21,381 bases of DNA from JBKHJZ01 sp046537875. Its GTDB lineage: Bacteria > Actinomycetota > Acidimicrobiia > Acidimicrobiales > VFJN01. The stretch is from contig JBKHJZ010000041.1 of assembly GCA_046537875.1 (NCBI GenBank), forward strand, positions 1 to 21,381, in the 5' to 3' direction. The position numbers and the translations under genes are program-made. Below the pieces are notes generated by a model. It had not been told where the DNA came from, searched no databases, and saw nothing but the letters and a program-made list of their open reading frames with translations. This document shows positions 14,824-21,313 of the stretch, one piece after another (the stretch's first letter is position 1; each line of letters begins with the position of its first letter).

Positions 14824-15753
14824 TCAGCCGGGCGCCTCGATCCCCAGGATGATGTCGATCAGCTGGTCGGGTGCGTGCTCCTGGAGGAAGTGGCCCGCGT
14901 TCGCGATGGTGGCGTGCGGCCGGCCGCGGGCGCCGGGGACACGCTGCTGGAACAGCGGCTCGAAGAACCGGGTGACGTCCTCGCGGTCGGCGAAGGCGGT
15001 GACGAACGGCCGCTCGTAGCGCTCCAGCCCGGCCCACGCCTCCCGCAGCATCGACGCCGGCGGATCGTCGTCGCCGAGCGGCACGATGAGCGGGAACTGG
15101 CGGGCGCCCGCCCGGTAGGACTCGTCGGGGAAGGGGGCGTCGTAAGCCGCAGCCTCTCCCGGGCTCAGCCGGTGCCCGGTCTGGTTCAGCGGCGAGTCGC
15201 CACCGACCACGTCCGACGGCAGCAGCTCCTCGCGCTCCTGCGACCACTGCAGCCACGTCAGGAACGGCTGGACCGCCTCGGCCGGGACCGTGCCGACGTC
15301 GATGTCGGGGTCCGGCAGCGCCGTGTTGGCGGCGACCACCCCGGCGAACAGCTCCGGGCGCCGCCCCACGTGCACCAGGAACGTGAGGCCGCCCCAGTCC
15401 TGGCCGAACAGGACGACGTCTCGGAGCCCGGTGGCTTCGAGGAACGCGCCGGTCCAGGCGACGTGGTGCGCGTACGTGTAGTCGGCGCGCTCGGCCGGCT
15501 TGTCGGACCGCCCGAAGCCGATGAGGTCGGGCACCACCACCCGCCGGCCGCCATCGACCAGCCCGGGGATCATCTTGCGGTGCAGGTAGCCCCAGGTCGG
15601 CTCGCCGTGGACGAGCAGCACCGGTGGGCCGTCCGGCGGGCCCTCGTCGATGTAGTGCATGCGCAGGCCGTCGCCGACCTCCGCGTAGCGCGGCTCGTAG
15701 GGCCAGCCCTCGAGGTCCGCGAAGCGATCGTCCGGTGTCCGCAATGCCCGCAT
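14824..15753 (-). CDS. Haloalkane dehalogenase, subfamily I (DhlA-like)
   Basis: This 309-aa alpha/beta-hydrolase would cleave carbon-halogen bonds by water, giving alcohol and halide. The oxyanion segment HGEPTW contains E51; GQDWGG carries nucleophile D119 and halide-stabilising W120. W170 in the cap (TWLQWSQ), D256 (FADRED) and H288 (NAGHF) complete the pentad. These correspond to DhlA E56, D124, W125, W175, D260 and H289 with small, nearly constant offsets, and the length matches (DhlA is 310 aa). The acid after the seventh strand places it in subfamily I. There is no Shine-Dalgarno; TACAGT lies 8 bases before the ATG at 15753, so the message is probably leaderless. There is no signal peptide. 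Its natural halogenated substrate is unknown. It sits upstream of the large regulator gene, same strand. Confidence 0.9.
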   Translation of the reverse strand: MRALRTPDDRFADLEGWPYEPRYAEVGDGLRMHYIDEGPPDGPPVLLVHGEPTWGYLHRKMIPGLVDGGRRVVVPDLIGFGRSDKPAERADYTYAHHVAWTGAFLEATGLRDVVLFGQDWGGLTFLVHVGRRPELFAGVVAANTALPDPDIDVGTVPAEAVQPFLTWLQWSQEREELLPSDVVGGDSPLNQTGHRLSPGEAAAYDAPFPDESYRAGARQFPLIVPLGDDDPPASMLREAWAGLERYERPFVTAFADREDVTRFFEPLFQQRVPGARGRPHATIANAGHFLQEHAPDQLIDIILGIEAPG

Positions 15754-15761
15754 GGCGGGGC

Positions 15762-15767
15762 ACTGTA
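15762..15767 (-). promoter_or_regulatory. -10 box for the haloalkane dehalogenase gene, probably leaderless
   Basis: TACAGT on the minus strand is followed by 8 bases and the ATG at 15753. No ribosome binding site is visible, and no -35 consensus was found at 16-18 bases. Confidence 0.45.
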
Positions 15768-15836
15768 CGGCGATGTGCCGCCGCCCGGGGGACGGACCAT
15801 GCCCGGCCCCGGATGAGGTCGTGTCCGGTCCGGCGC

Positions 15837-16043
15837 TCAGCTCGGCCGGTCGCGCTCCGGCCTGCGCAGCGACACCGGCGGCCCGATCACCTCGTGCACG
15901 AGGAACGCGAGCCGCACCGATCCCGGGGTCGCCAGGGCCCGCCGCAACTGGTCGCGGGTCCGCGGGCGCGGTGGCCGAGCCGGCGGGGCGGGCGCGCGGC
16001 GGGGTGCTCTTGCGGGGCCCTCCGGCCGCCCGGCGTCGGTCAC
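15837..16043 (-). CDS. 68-aa small protein coupled to floA
   Basis: A GTG at 16043 overlaps the floA stop by four bases (GTGA), strongly suggesting translational coupling, and gives 68 residues. The N-terminal 30 are Pro/Arg/Ala-rich and basic; the remainder is DQLRRALATP, GSVRLAFLVHEVIGPP and VSLRRPERDRPS. The LVHEVIGPPVSLR segment looks like a short conserved motif, in my impression recurring in proteins encoded next to actinobacterial flotillins, but I cannot check this. There is no membrane segment or signal peptide, so it may attach to FloA rather than to the membrane itself. Function is unknown. The coding call rests on position, coupling and the structured C-terminal half. Confidence 0.62.
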   Translation of the reverse strand: MTDAGRPEGPARAPRRAPAPPARPPRPRTRDQLRRALATPGSVRLAFLVHEVIGPPVSLRRPERDRPS

Positions 16044-16996
16044 GACCCCTGCTCGCCCTCGTCGGCGAGCGACCCCCGCATCCGGGTGTCGGCCTGCACG
16101 TTCTCCATGCGGAAGTGGTCCATCACGCCGAGGTTCCCGGTGCGCAGGGCCTCGGCGAGCGCCCGCGGCACGTCCGCCTCGGCCTCGACCACCCGGGCAC
16201 GCATCTCCTGCTCCTCGGCGACCGCCATGGCCCGCCGCTGCTCGGCCTTGGCCTGGGCGATGTTCTTGTCGGCCTCGGCCTGGGCGGTCTGCAGCTCGGC
16301 GCCGACGTTGCGCCCGATGTCGACGTCGGCGATGTCGATGGACAGGATCTCGAACGCGGTCCCCGCGTCGAGCCCGCGCTCGAGCACCCGCGTGGAGATG
16401 GCATCGGGGTTCTCGAGCACCCACTCGTGGGAGTCGGCCGAGCCGATGCCCGAGACGGTCCCCTCGCCCACCCGGGCGATCACGGTCTCCTCGCCGGCAC
16501 CGCCGACCAGCCGCTCGATGTTCGCCCGCACCGTCACGCGGGCCACCGCCACCACCTGGATCCCGTTCTTGGCCACCGCCGCCACCCGCGGCGTGTCGAT
16601 GACCTTGGGGTTGACGCTCATCTGCACCGCCTGCAGCACGTCGCGGCCGGCGAGGTCGATCGCCGTGGCCCGCTTCCACGGCAGGTCGATGTTGGCGCGG
16701 TCGGCGGAGATGAGCGCGGTGACGACCCGGTTGACGCTGCCGCCCGCCAGGTAGTGGGCCTCCATCTGCGAGATGTCGAGGTCGATCTCGGCCTTGGTGG
16801 CGCTGATCAGCGGGCGGATGATCGCGGCGGGGACCACCTTGCGCAGCCGCATGCCGACAAGGGTGCCGATCCGCACGTGGACGCCCGAGAAGATCGCCGT
16901 GATCCACAGCCCGACCGGCACGAAGTACAGGACGATCGCCGCGAGGACGGCGACGGCCGCGACGATCACCAGGATGACGATTGCAGTGGTCTCCAT
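16040..16996 (-). CDS. floA: Flotillin-like protein FloA
   Basis: The 318-aa product is the bacterial flotillin FloA (YqfA type), a scaffold of functional membrane microdomains. A hydrophobic segment at about 4-35 inserts into the cytoplasmic membrane, followed by the typical core: MRLRKVVPAAIIRPLISATKAEIDL, LEAHYLAGG-like (MEAHYLAGGSVNRVV), VNPKVIDTP and IARVGEGTVSGIGSADSH, then the Glu/Ala-rich coiled-coil helices from about 235 (AQAEADKNIAQAKAEQRRAMAVAEEQEM). Length and order match the family. GGAGG lies about 10 bases before the ATG. It follows nfeD after 39 bp, the usual partner order, and its stop overlaps the 68-aa gene. NfeD may process or chaperone FloA complexes; this is known of the family rather than seen here. 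Confidence 0.95.
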   Translation of the reverse strand: METTAIVILVIVAAVAVLAAIVLYFVPVGLWITAIFSGVHVRIGTLVGMRLRKVVPAAIIRPLISATKAEIDLDISQMEAHYLAGGSVNRVVTALISADRANIDLPWKRATAIDLAGRDVLQAVQMSVNPKVIDTPRVAAVAKNGIQVVAVARVTVRANIERLVGGAGEETVIARVGEGTVSGIGSADSHEWVLENPDAISTRVLERGLDAGTAFEILSIDIADVDIGRNVGAELQTAQAEADKNIAQAKAEQRRAMAVAEEQEMRARVVEAEADVPRALAEALRTGNLGVMDHFRMENVQADTRMRGSLADEGEQGS

Positions 16997-17035
16997 GAAG
17001 TTTCCCCCTCCCCGGCGACCGTAACCTACGGCAGG

Positions 17036-18577
17036 CTACGGCCGCGCCCGCCGCACGACCCTGCGGTAGCGGTCGTCGCGGATGACCTCGATCCGCTCGC
17101 CGCGACGCACGTAGTCGCCCTCGGTCACGACGTCGACCCGCTCGCCCTCGATGTCTGCCACCCCGGACGGCCGCAGGTCGCTCAGCGCGGTGCCCGTCGC
17201 CCCCCGCAGCGAGCGCTCGCCGCCGCCGACCGGCAGCGGCTCCCCCGCCTCACCCGCCCGCTCGGCGTCCTCCGCCCCGGCACCCTCGGCTGCGGGTTCC
17301 CGCTCGGCGGAGGCGCGGTCGGACGGCAGCCGGCCGGTGGCGCCGAACCACCGCAACCAGCCGCCCGAGGCGCGGGCCGTCACCGGCTCGCCCGAGCCGA
17401 GGCGGGCGCGGAGCACCAACCCGTCGCGGGACGACCGGCGGGTCACCAGCGCGACCACCGCGAACAGCCCGACCACGATCGCCACGAACGTCGCCCCCAC
17501 CGTGACCCCCGCGCGCAGCAGGTCGTCGTTCGTCACGAAGTCGAAGTCGCGGTTGATCATGGCGAGGAAGGCGCCGCCGAGGAGGGCCATCAGCCCGAGG
17601 ATCCCGGGCACGCCGAAGCCGGGGACCACGAGCACCTCCACGGCGATGAGGGCCAACCCCAGCACCACCAGCGCGGCGTCCTCCCACCCGGACAGCCCGG
17701 CGAGCATGTGCCCCCAGAAGAACAGGGCGAGCAGACCGAGGCCGGCCAGCACGCCGACCCCCACGCCGCCGCTCAGCACGTCGCCGACCAGCGCCAGCAT
17801 CCCGAGCGTCAGCAGCAGCGACGCCACCACCGGGCTGGTGAGGACCCGCACCAGCCGTTCCGCCAGGCTCGGGCTGGTCTCGACCTGCCGGCGGTCGCCG
17901 AGCCCCAGGTCGTCGAGCAGGGCGTCCCGGCCGGCGACCGAGCTCTCGGCGTAGCCCACATCGAGCGCCTCCGACGTGGTGAGGGTCAGCAGGTCGCCCT
18001 GCTCGACCAGGCCCTCGACCTCGACGTCCGGGTCGACCATCGCCGCGGCGATCTGCGGGTCGCGGCCCCGCTCCTCTGCGGTCGCCGCGAACGTCGACCG
18101 CACGGCGGAGACCGTCTTCTCGTCGGCGACCTCACCCGTGCCGCCCTCCACCGGCGTGGCGGCGCCCATCACCGCCCCGGGCGTCATGTGGATCTCGGCA
18201 CACGAGATGGCCACCAGGGCGCCGGCGGAGAAGGCGGTCGAGTCGACCAGCGCCACCGTGCGGACGGGGCTGTCCAGCAGTGCGTCGCGCATCTGCAGCA
18301 CTGCATCGAGGCGGCCGCCGGGCGTGTCGATCTCGACCAGCACCGCCGACGCGCCGGCATCCTCTGCCTCGCCCAGCACACGCTCGACATACGGCGCGAG
18401 CCCGAGGTCGATCGTCCCGCTGACCTCGATGACGTAGACGGGCCCCTCGTCGGCCTGGGCGCCCCCGGGCGTGGGCCGCCCACCGAGCAGGACGAGCGGC
18501 AGCAGGAGCCCGAGCACCAGCCACCGGAGCGTGCGCAACCGCCTCCGTACCCCGACCGCGGCGCCACTCTCCACCAC
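17036..18577 (-). CDS. nfeD: NfeD-family membrane serine protease with long insert
   Basis: The GTG at 18577 gives 513 aa; the GTG at 18574 may be the true leaderless start. A signal peptide of about 40 residues (RTLRWLVLGLLLPLVLLGG, cleavage after AQA) leads into a ClpP-class protease domain, EGPVYVIEVSGTIDLGLA onward. VEIDTPGGRLDAVLQMRDALL and the nucleophile S117 in STAFSAGAL are clear, with K154 in ADEKTVSAV as the general base of the Ser/Lys dyad. Four to five hydrophobic segments cover about 255-390. The C-terminal OB-fold module ends GTALSDLRPSGVADIEGERV. Between the membrane part and the OB-fold, about 50 Ala/Glu/Gly-rich residues are inserted. It is encoded 39 bp before floA. A dyad at 18653-18664 lies upstream. 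Confidence 0.92.
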   Translation of the reverse strand: MVESGAAVGVRRRLRTLRWLVLGLLLPLVLLGGRPTPGGAQADEGPVYVIEVSGTIDLGLAPYVERVLGEAEDAGASAVLVEIDTPGGRLDAVLQMRDALLDSPVRTVALVDSTAFSAGALVAISCAEIHMTPGAVMGAATPVEGGTGEVADEKTVSAVRSTFAATAEERGRDPQIAAAMVDPDVEVEGLVEQGDLLTLTTSEALDVGYAESSVAGRDALLDDLGLGDRRQVETSPSLAERLVRVLTSPVVASLLLTLGMLALVGDVLSGGVGVGVLAGLGLLALFFWGHMLAGLSGWEDAALVVLGLALIAVEVLVVPGFGVPGILGLMALLGGAFLAMINRDFDFVTNDDLLRAGVTVGATFVAIVVGLFAVVALVTRRSSRDGLVLRARLGSGEPVTARASGGWLRWFGATGRLPSDRASAEREPAAEGAGAEDAERAGEAGEPLPVGGGERSLRGATGTALSDLRPSGVADIEGERVDVVTEGDYVRRGERIEVIRDDRYRRVVRRARP

Positions 18578-18581
18578 CGAG

Positions 18582-18587
18582 AGGGTA
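18582..18587 (-). promoter_or_regulatory. -10 box for nfeD
   Basis: TACCCT on the minus strand is 4 bases before the first GTG (18577) and 7 before the second (18574). This fits leaderless initiation at 18574. There is no Shine-Dalgarno for either GTG. Confidence 0.4.
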
Positions 18588-18652
18588 GGGCCTTCCGCCG
18601 TGCCGGCGGCCCGGTGCGCCGGCCCGGGGCGGTGGGCAGCCGCCGGGCGCAT

Positions 18653-18664
18653 CACGACGTCGTG
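18653..18664. promoter_or_regulatory. Perfect 12-bp palindrome CACGACGTCGTG upstream of nfeD
   Basis: CACGACGTCGTG reads identically on both strands and stands about 65 bases upstream of the nfeD -10 box, between the convergent-free gap of vapC and nfeD. It is long enough to be an operator, but no cognate regulator is identified. Confidence 0.35.
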
Positions 18665-18732
18665 CCCGGCGCTGTCGTGACCAGGCTTCGCCGACTACAT
18701 GGCCGCGGCACTCTGCCGAGCGCCCGGGAGAG

Positions 18733-19110
18733 TCAGGGAAGCTCCACCTCGAGATGCCGGCCGACGGCTGCGGCGAGCGCCACGAGGTCGTCTCGGTCAG
18801 AGCTCACGACGAGGTCGTGCCGGCGGAGCGCTGTCTCGACGACGCAGCCATCGACGACGTCGGTCGTCCCTGCCCTGCCGAGCATCTCGCCTGTCGAGCG
18901 AGCGTGCCGGTCGTCCAACTCCTCGACATCACATCCCTTGAGGAGACGAGCCAGCCGTGCTTGCCGGCCACCACGCCACGCCTGGGCGACGACCGGCGCC
19001 GGCGCACGCGGGACGACTCGCCGGACCAGGAGAGCTCGGTGACGCGCCCAGATGCGGCGCTCACCCCGCTCAGCCGCGACCAGGGCACCCGTGTCGTAGG
19101 TGACGCCCAT
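18733..19110 (-). CDS. vapC: VapC-type PIN-domain toxin
   Basis: This 125-aa PIN-fold ribonuclease toxin probably cleaves tRNA or rRNA when its antitoxin is lost. MGVTYDTGALVAAERGE carries the first acidic residue D6; TTDVVDG (D84, D87) and VVSSDRDDLVALA (D105, D108) supply the rest of the acidic site. The VVAQAWRGGRQARLARLLKGC stretch, with Gln where many PIN domains have Glu, is in my recollection a feature of one actinobacterial VapC group. The ATG at 19110 overlaps the antitoxin stop by one base (TGATG), the classical coupled order with antitoxin first. The longer in-frame extension is antitoxin-coding sequence and was rejected. Confidence 0.88.
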   Translation of the reverse strand: MGVTYDTGALVAAERGERRIWARHRALLVRRVVPRAPAPVVAQAWRGGRQARLARLLKGCDVEELDDRHARSTGEMLGRAGTTDVVDGCVVETALRRHDLVVSSDRDDLVALAAAVGRHLEVELP

Positions 19111-19385
19111 CACGCACTCCGACGTGCGGGGGAGCCCGAGCGGGCCGACCTCTCGACCGCCCGGTCGGCCCATGCGTCGGCCTCGGCGAGCTCGTCCGCA
19201 GTGAACTCACCCTCCTCACGCTCGTAGTCGGCAACGGCTGCGAGCCCAGCCCGTACCGTGAGCTCGTTCCGGGCAGCGTCGGCGATCCATCCGCTGTAGG
19301 TGGTCCCCGCCGCCGACGCCGCGGCGGCGACGGCACGGTCGAGGTCGGGTGGCAGGGAGATCGACCGCTTCTTCCTGGCTGGCAC
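19110..19385 (-). CDS. vapB: VapB-like ribbon-helix-helix antitoxin
   Basis: Starting at the GTG (19385), the 91-aa protein begins VPARKKRSISLPPDLDRAV, a CopG/RHH-type strand and helix for operator binding as a dimer. GTTYSGWIADAARNEL is the second helix, and the Asp/Glu/Ala-rich C-terminal half (about 50-88) would wrap and neutralise the toxin. It lies directly upstream of and coupled to the PIN toxin. TACACT is 7 bases before the GTG, so the message is probably leaderless; the box is embedded in a CTAC-containing dyad, plausible for autoregulation. Confidence 0.85.
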   Translation of the reverse strand: MPARKKRSISLPPDLDRAVAAAASAAGTTYSGWIADAARNELTVRAGLAAVADYEREEGEFTADELAEADAWADRAVERSARSGSPARRSA

Positions 19386-19392
19386 GCCAGCG

Positions 19393-19398
19393 AGTGTA
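19393..19398 (-). promoter_or_regulatory. -10 box for the vapBC operon
   Basis: TACACT on the minus strand is 7 bases before the GTG of vapB. Flanking CTAC and GTAG arms sit just upstream, at a spacing that would place a dimeric RHH repressor over the promoter. No good -35 was found. Confidence 0.45.
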
Positions 19399-19449
19399 CT
19401 ACGGCGGTAGGACAGAACGGCCGGGAGCGCACGTGCCTGTCCGATTCCT

Positions 19450-20073
19450 TCACTGCGACCGGGCCGGCACGCCGATGGTGGTGGTCACGGCGACCACGCT
19501 GGGGGTCCTGGGGGTAGAGCTGAACCCGAAGCGGACGGGAGGCCAGACGTCGGCGAGGTGGCCCAGATCATGGCCACCGAGCGTGGCGTGAACCGAGGTC
19601 AGGCGGTGCTGATCGGTGGCGCCGTACCACTCCTGGCGCCCCTTGCCGGCCGTCCCGCGGGTCCGGACGCCGCCCGTCGCGACGCGAGCCACGGGGTCGA
19701 TGAGGGTGGACCACCAGCGCGAGCGGGCCACGGGCGGCGGAACCGCGCGCAAGGCCCAGCCGATCGCCGTCCGGGACCCGGTCACCACGTCGACCGACAG
19801 ATCGCCGGCTTCGACACGGAGGCCGGCGGCCGAGCGCTCCGCGGTGACCGGCACGATCAGAACACGGTCGAACGAGTAGGTCGCCGCGATGAAGTCTGCG
19901 ATCGACGCGGTCGGCGCCAGCAGGGTGCGAGTGCCATCCGGAGACTCCTGCATCACGTCGGCGAACCGGCCGAACGACGAGTCGGTCCAGCGGCCGATGA
20001 CGACGCGGTGGCCCGAGGTCGTGCCGAACCCGCAGATCTCCCCCCGGAACCTCCGGAACCTCTGAGCACCCAC
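19450..20073 (-). CDS. Conserved-looking hypothetical protein
   Basis: From the GTG at 20073 the protein is 207 aa. It begins VGAQRFRRFRGEICGFGTTSGHRVVIGRW, and continues with SSFGRFADVMQESPDGTRTLLAP, DFIAATYSFDRVLIVPV, and an ending rich in hydrophobic and basic residues (HDLGHLADVWPPVRFGFSSTPRTPSVVAVTT). I recall similar GFGTTSGxRxVxGRW proteins in actinobacteria, annotated only as hypothetical. There is no signal peptide, membrane segment or clear catalytic motif; the mixed alpha/beta character suggests a soluble protein. The stop is 64 bp upstream of the vapB start on the same strand. No Shine-Dalgarno is visible; TACCGA six bases before the GTG is a poor -10. Function is unknown. Confidence 0.75.
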   Translation of the reverse strand: MGAQRFRRFRGEICGFGTTSGHRVVIGRWTDSSFGRFADVMQESPDGTRTLLAPTASIADFIAATYSFDRVLIVPVTAERSAAGLRVEAGDLSVDVVTGSRTAIGWALRAVPPPVARSRWWSTLIDPVARVATGGVRTRGTAGKGRQEWYGATDQHRLTSVHATLGGHDLGHLADVWPPVRFGFSSTPRTPSVVAVTTTIGVPARSQ

Positions 20074-20297
20074 CAGTTATCGGTAGCACGGGGGCTCGGC
20101 ACACCGACACCGGCTCGGCGGCGTCGGGGGCGCCGGGGCACCGGGACCGGCGTGCCGTGCCGGCTGGGCGGGGGTTGGAGGCGATGTGGGCACCGACCAT
20201 GCAAGGGGCCGCCGCGATGCCGCCGGGAACGGTCGACGTCTGTCGACGGCGAGTGGTCGTTCGCATAGACGCTGGGGCATCGTCCCCGAGGGAGTCG

Positions 20298-20606
20298 TCA
20301 GACCACGCTGTCGAGCACCGCCTGCCAGTCAGCGACTGCATTCCACTCGTCGTCAGACATCGCACGCAGCTCGTCCGCGAGCCGCTCCCGGACCGCGTCC
20401 GCCGCCCCGGCATTCTCGAAGACCCGCCTGCCGACGACGACATTCGATCGCCTCAGCTCGAGCGCTACGTCGTCCTTGTAGCTGGAGGGCCAAGATTCCA
20501 TCAGCAGGTCCAGAACCATGCCGAACCATGACGGCCGTTCGTCGCCGGCGGCAACCTTCAGGATCGTGACGTCCCGCACCGTGACGCCGTTCGGTGTCGC
20601 TGCCAC
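20298..20606 (-). CDS. Small hypothetical protein, immunity-protein-like size
   Basis: I do not recognise this gene. The GTG at 20606 gives 102 aa: VAATPNGVTVRDVTILKVAAGDERP, then SWFGMVLDLLMESWPSSYKDDVALELRRSN, VVVGRRVFENAGAADAVRERLADELRAMSDDEWNAVADWQAVLDSVV. The start is uncertain; a GTG at 20579 is an alternative, and CAATCT six bases before 20606 supports the longer one. The C-terminal third is amphipathic helix. There is no signal peptide, membrane span or metal motif. It is transcribed away from the dienelactone hydrolase gene. Its amino-acid sequence is coherent and codon use is like its neighbours, which supports coding. Confidence 0.6.
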   Translation of the reverse strand: MAATPNGVTVRDVTILKVAAGDERPSWFGMVLDLLMESWPSSYKDDVALELRRSNVVVGRRVFENAGAADAVRERLADELRAMSDDEWNAVADWQAVLDSVV

Positions 20607-20706
20607 CCGCTCAGATTGCCGGATCTCGACGCACGTCGCATGCCCGTCACCCCGGGCGTTTCGATTCGACCCGCAGCTTCGAGAGGTATGGAAAGGTGGC
20701 GCCTCG

Positions 20707-20712
20707 TATCGT
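20707..20712 (+). promoter_or_regulatory. -10 box for the dienelactone hydrolase gene
   Basis: TATCGT on the plus strand would place the transcription start near 20719, leaving a 20-odd base leader that holds the GGAGG ribosome site. The -35 region is unremarkable. Confidence 0.3.
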
Positions 20713-20740
20713 CGCGCCGGTCTGACCGGAGGTCCTCCAG

Positions 20741-21313
20741 ATGGCCGAAGTGCTGTTGTTCCACCACGCACAGGGCCGCACCGCAGGCGTGGAGGCGTTC
20801 GCTGACGATCTCCGGAGGGCGGGTCATGTCGTCCACGCTCCGGACCTCTTCCACGACCGAACGTTCGACAGCATCGGCGCTGGCGTGGCACATGCGGACG
20901 AGATCGGCTTCGCCGAGCTGATCGAGCGGGGTTCGCGTGCCGCCGAGGACCTACCGAACGAGCTGGTGTACGCGGGGTTCTCGCTCGGCGTGCTGCCTGC
21001 GCAGAAGCTGGCACAGACGCGTGCCGGCGCGCAGGGAGCGATACTGATCCACTCATGTCTCCGTCCGGCCGAGTTCGGGCACTGGCCCGAGAACGTGCCG
21101 GTCCAGGTCCACGCCATGGACGCCGATCCGTACTTCGTCGATGAAGGCGATCTCGGGGCCGCACGTGCGCTCGTCGACGCCGTGGCGAATGCCCAGCTGT
21201 TCCTGTATCCGGGCAGGGATCATCTCTTCGCCGATCCGAGCCTGCGATCGCATGATGCCGAGGCCGCCGCCTTGCTCCAGCAGAGAGTGCTCGAGTTTCT
21301 TGCAGCTCGCTGA
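20741..21313 (+). CDS. Dienelactone hydrolase family protein
   Basis: This 190-aa alpha/beta-hydrolase has GGAGG at 20728-20732, 8 bases before the ATG. MAEVLLFHHAQGRTAGVEAFAD is the first strand and helix, with APDLFHDRTF after it. The nucleophile elbow is GFSLG (S81, not the Cys of classical dienelactone hydrolase), the acid is in DADPYFVDEGDL (around D134-D137) and the base is H161 in GRDHLFAD. It would hydrolyse an ester or lactone in the cytosol; the substrate is unknown. Its stop overlaps the next gene by one base (TGATG), so the two are probably made together. The Shine-Dalgarno lies in the near-palindrome GGAGGTCCTCC. Confidence 0.88.
   Translation: MAEVLLFHHAQGRTAGVEAFADDLRRAGHVVHAPDLFHDRTFDSIGAGVAHADEIGFAELIERGSRAAEDLPNELVYAGFSLGVLPAQKLAQTRAGAQGAILIHSCLRPAEFGHWPENVPVQVHAMDADPYFVDEGDLGAARALVDAVANAQLFLYPGRDHLFADPSLRSHDAEAAALLQQRVLEFLAAR

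Noticed and set aside
12024..14852. Plus-strand frame of about 940 codons opposite the large regulator
   Set aside because: No domain is visible, the composition is biased, and the minus strand encodes a coherent winged-helix/ATPase protein.
15752..19042. Very long plus-strand open frame (over 1000 codons) through the floA-nfeD region
   Set aside because: It is antisense to genes with clear family motifs and its translation is His/Arg/Gly-rich low-complexity sequence, as expected from high-GC shadow frames.
20077..20280. Short minus-strand frame in the gap before the conserved hypothetical gene
   Set aside because: Pro/Arg/Cys-rich with no ribosome site or motif; the 224-bp gap 20074-20297 shows only scattered GC-rich inverted repeats.
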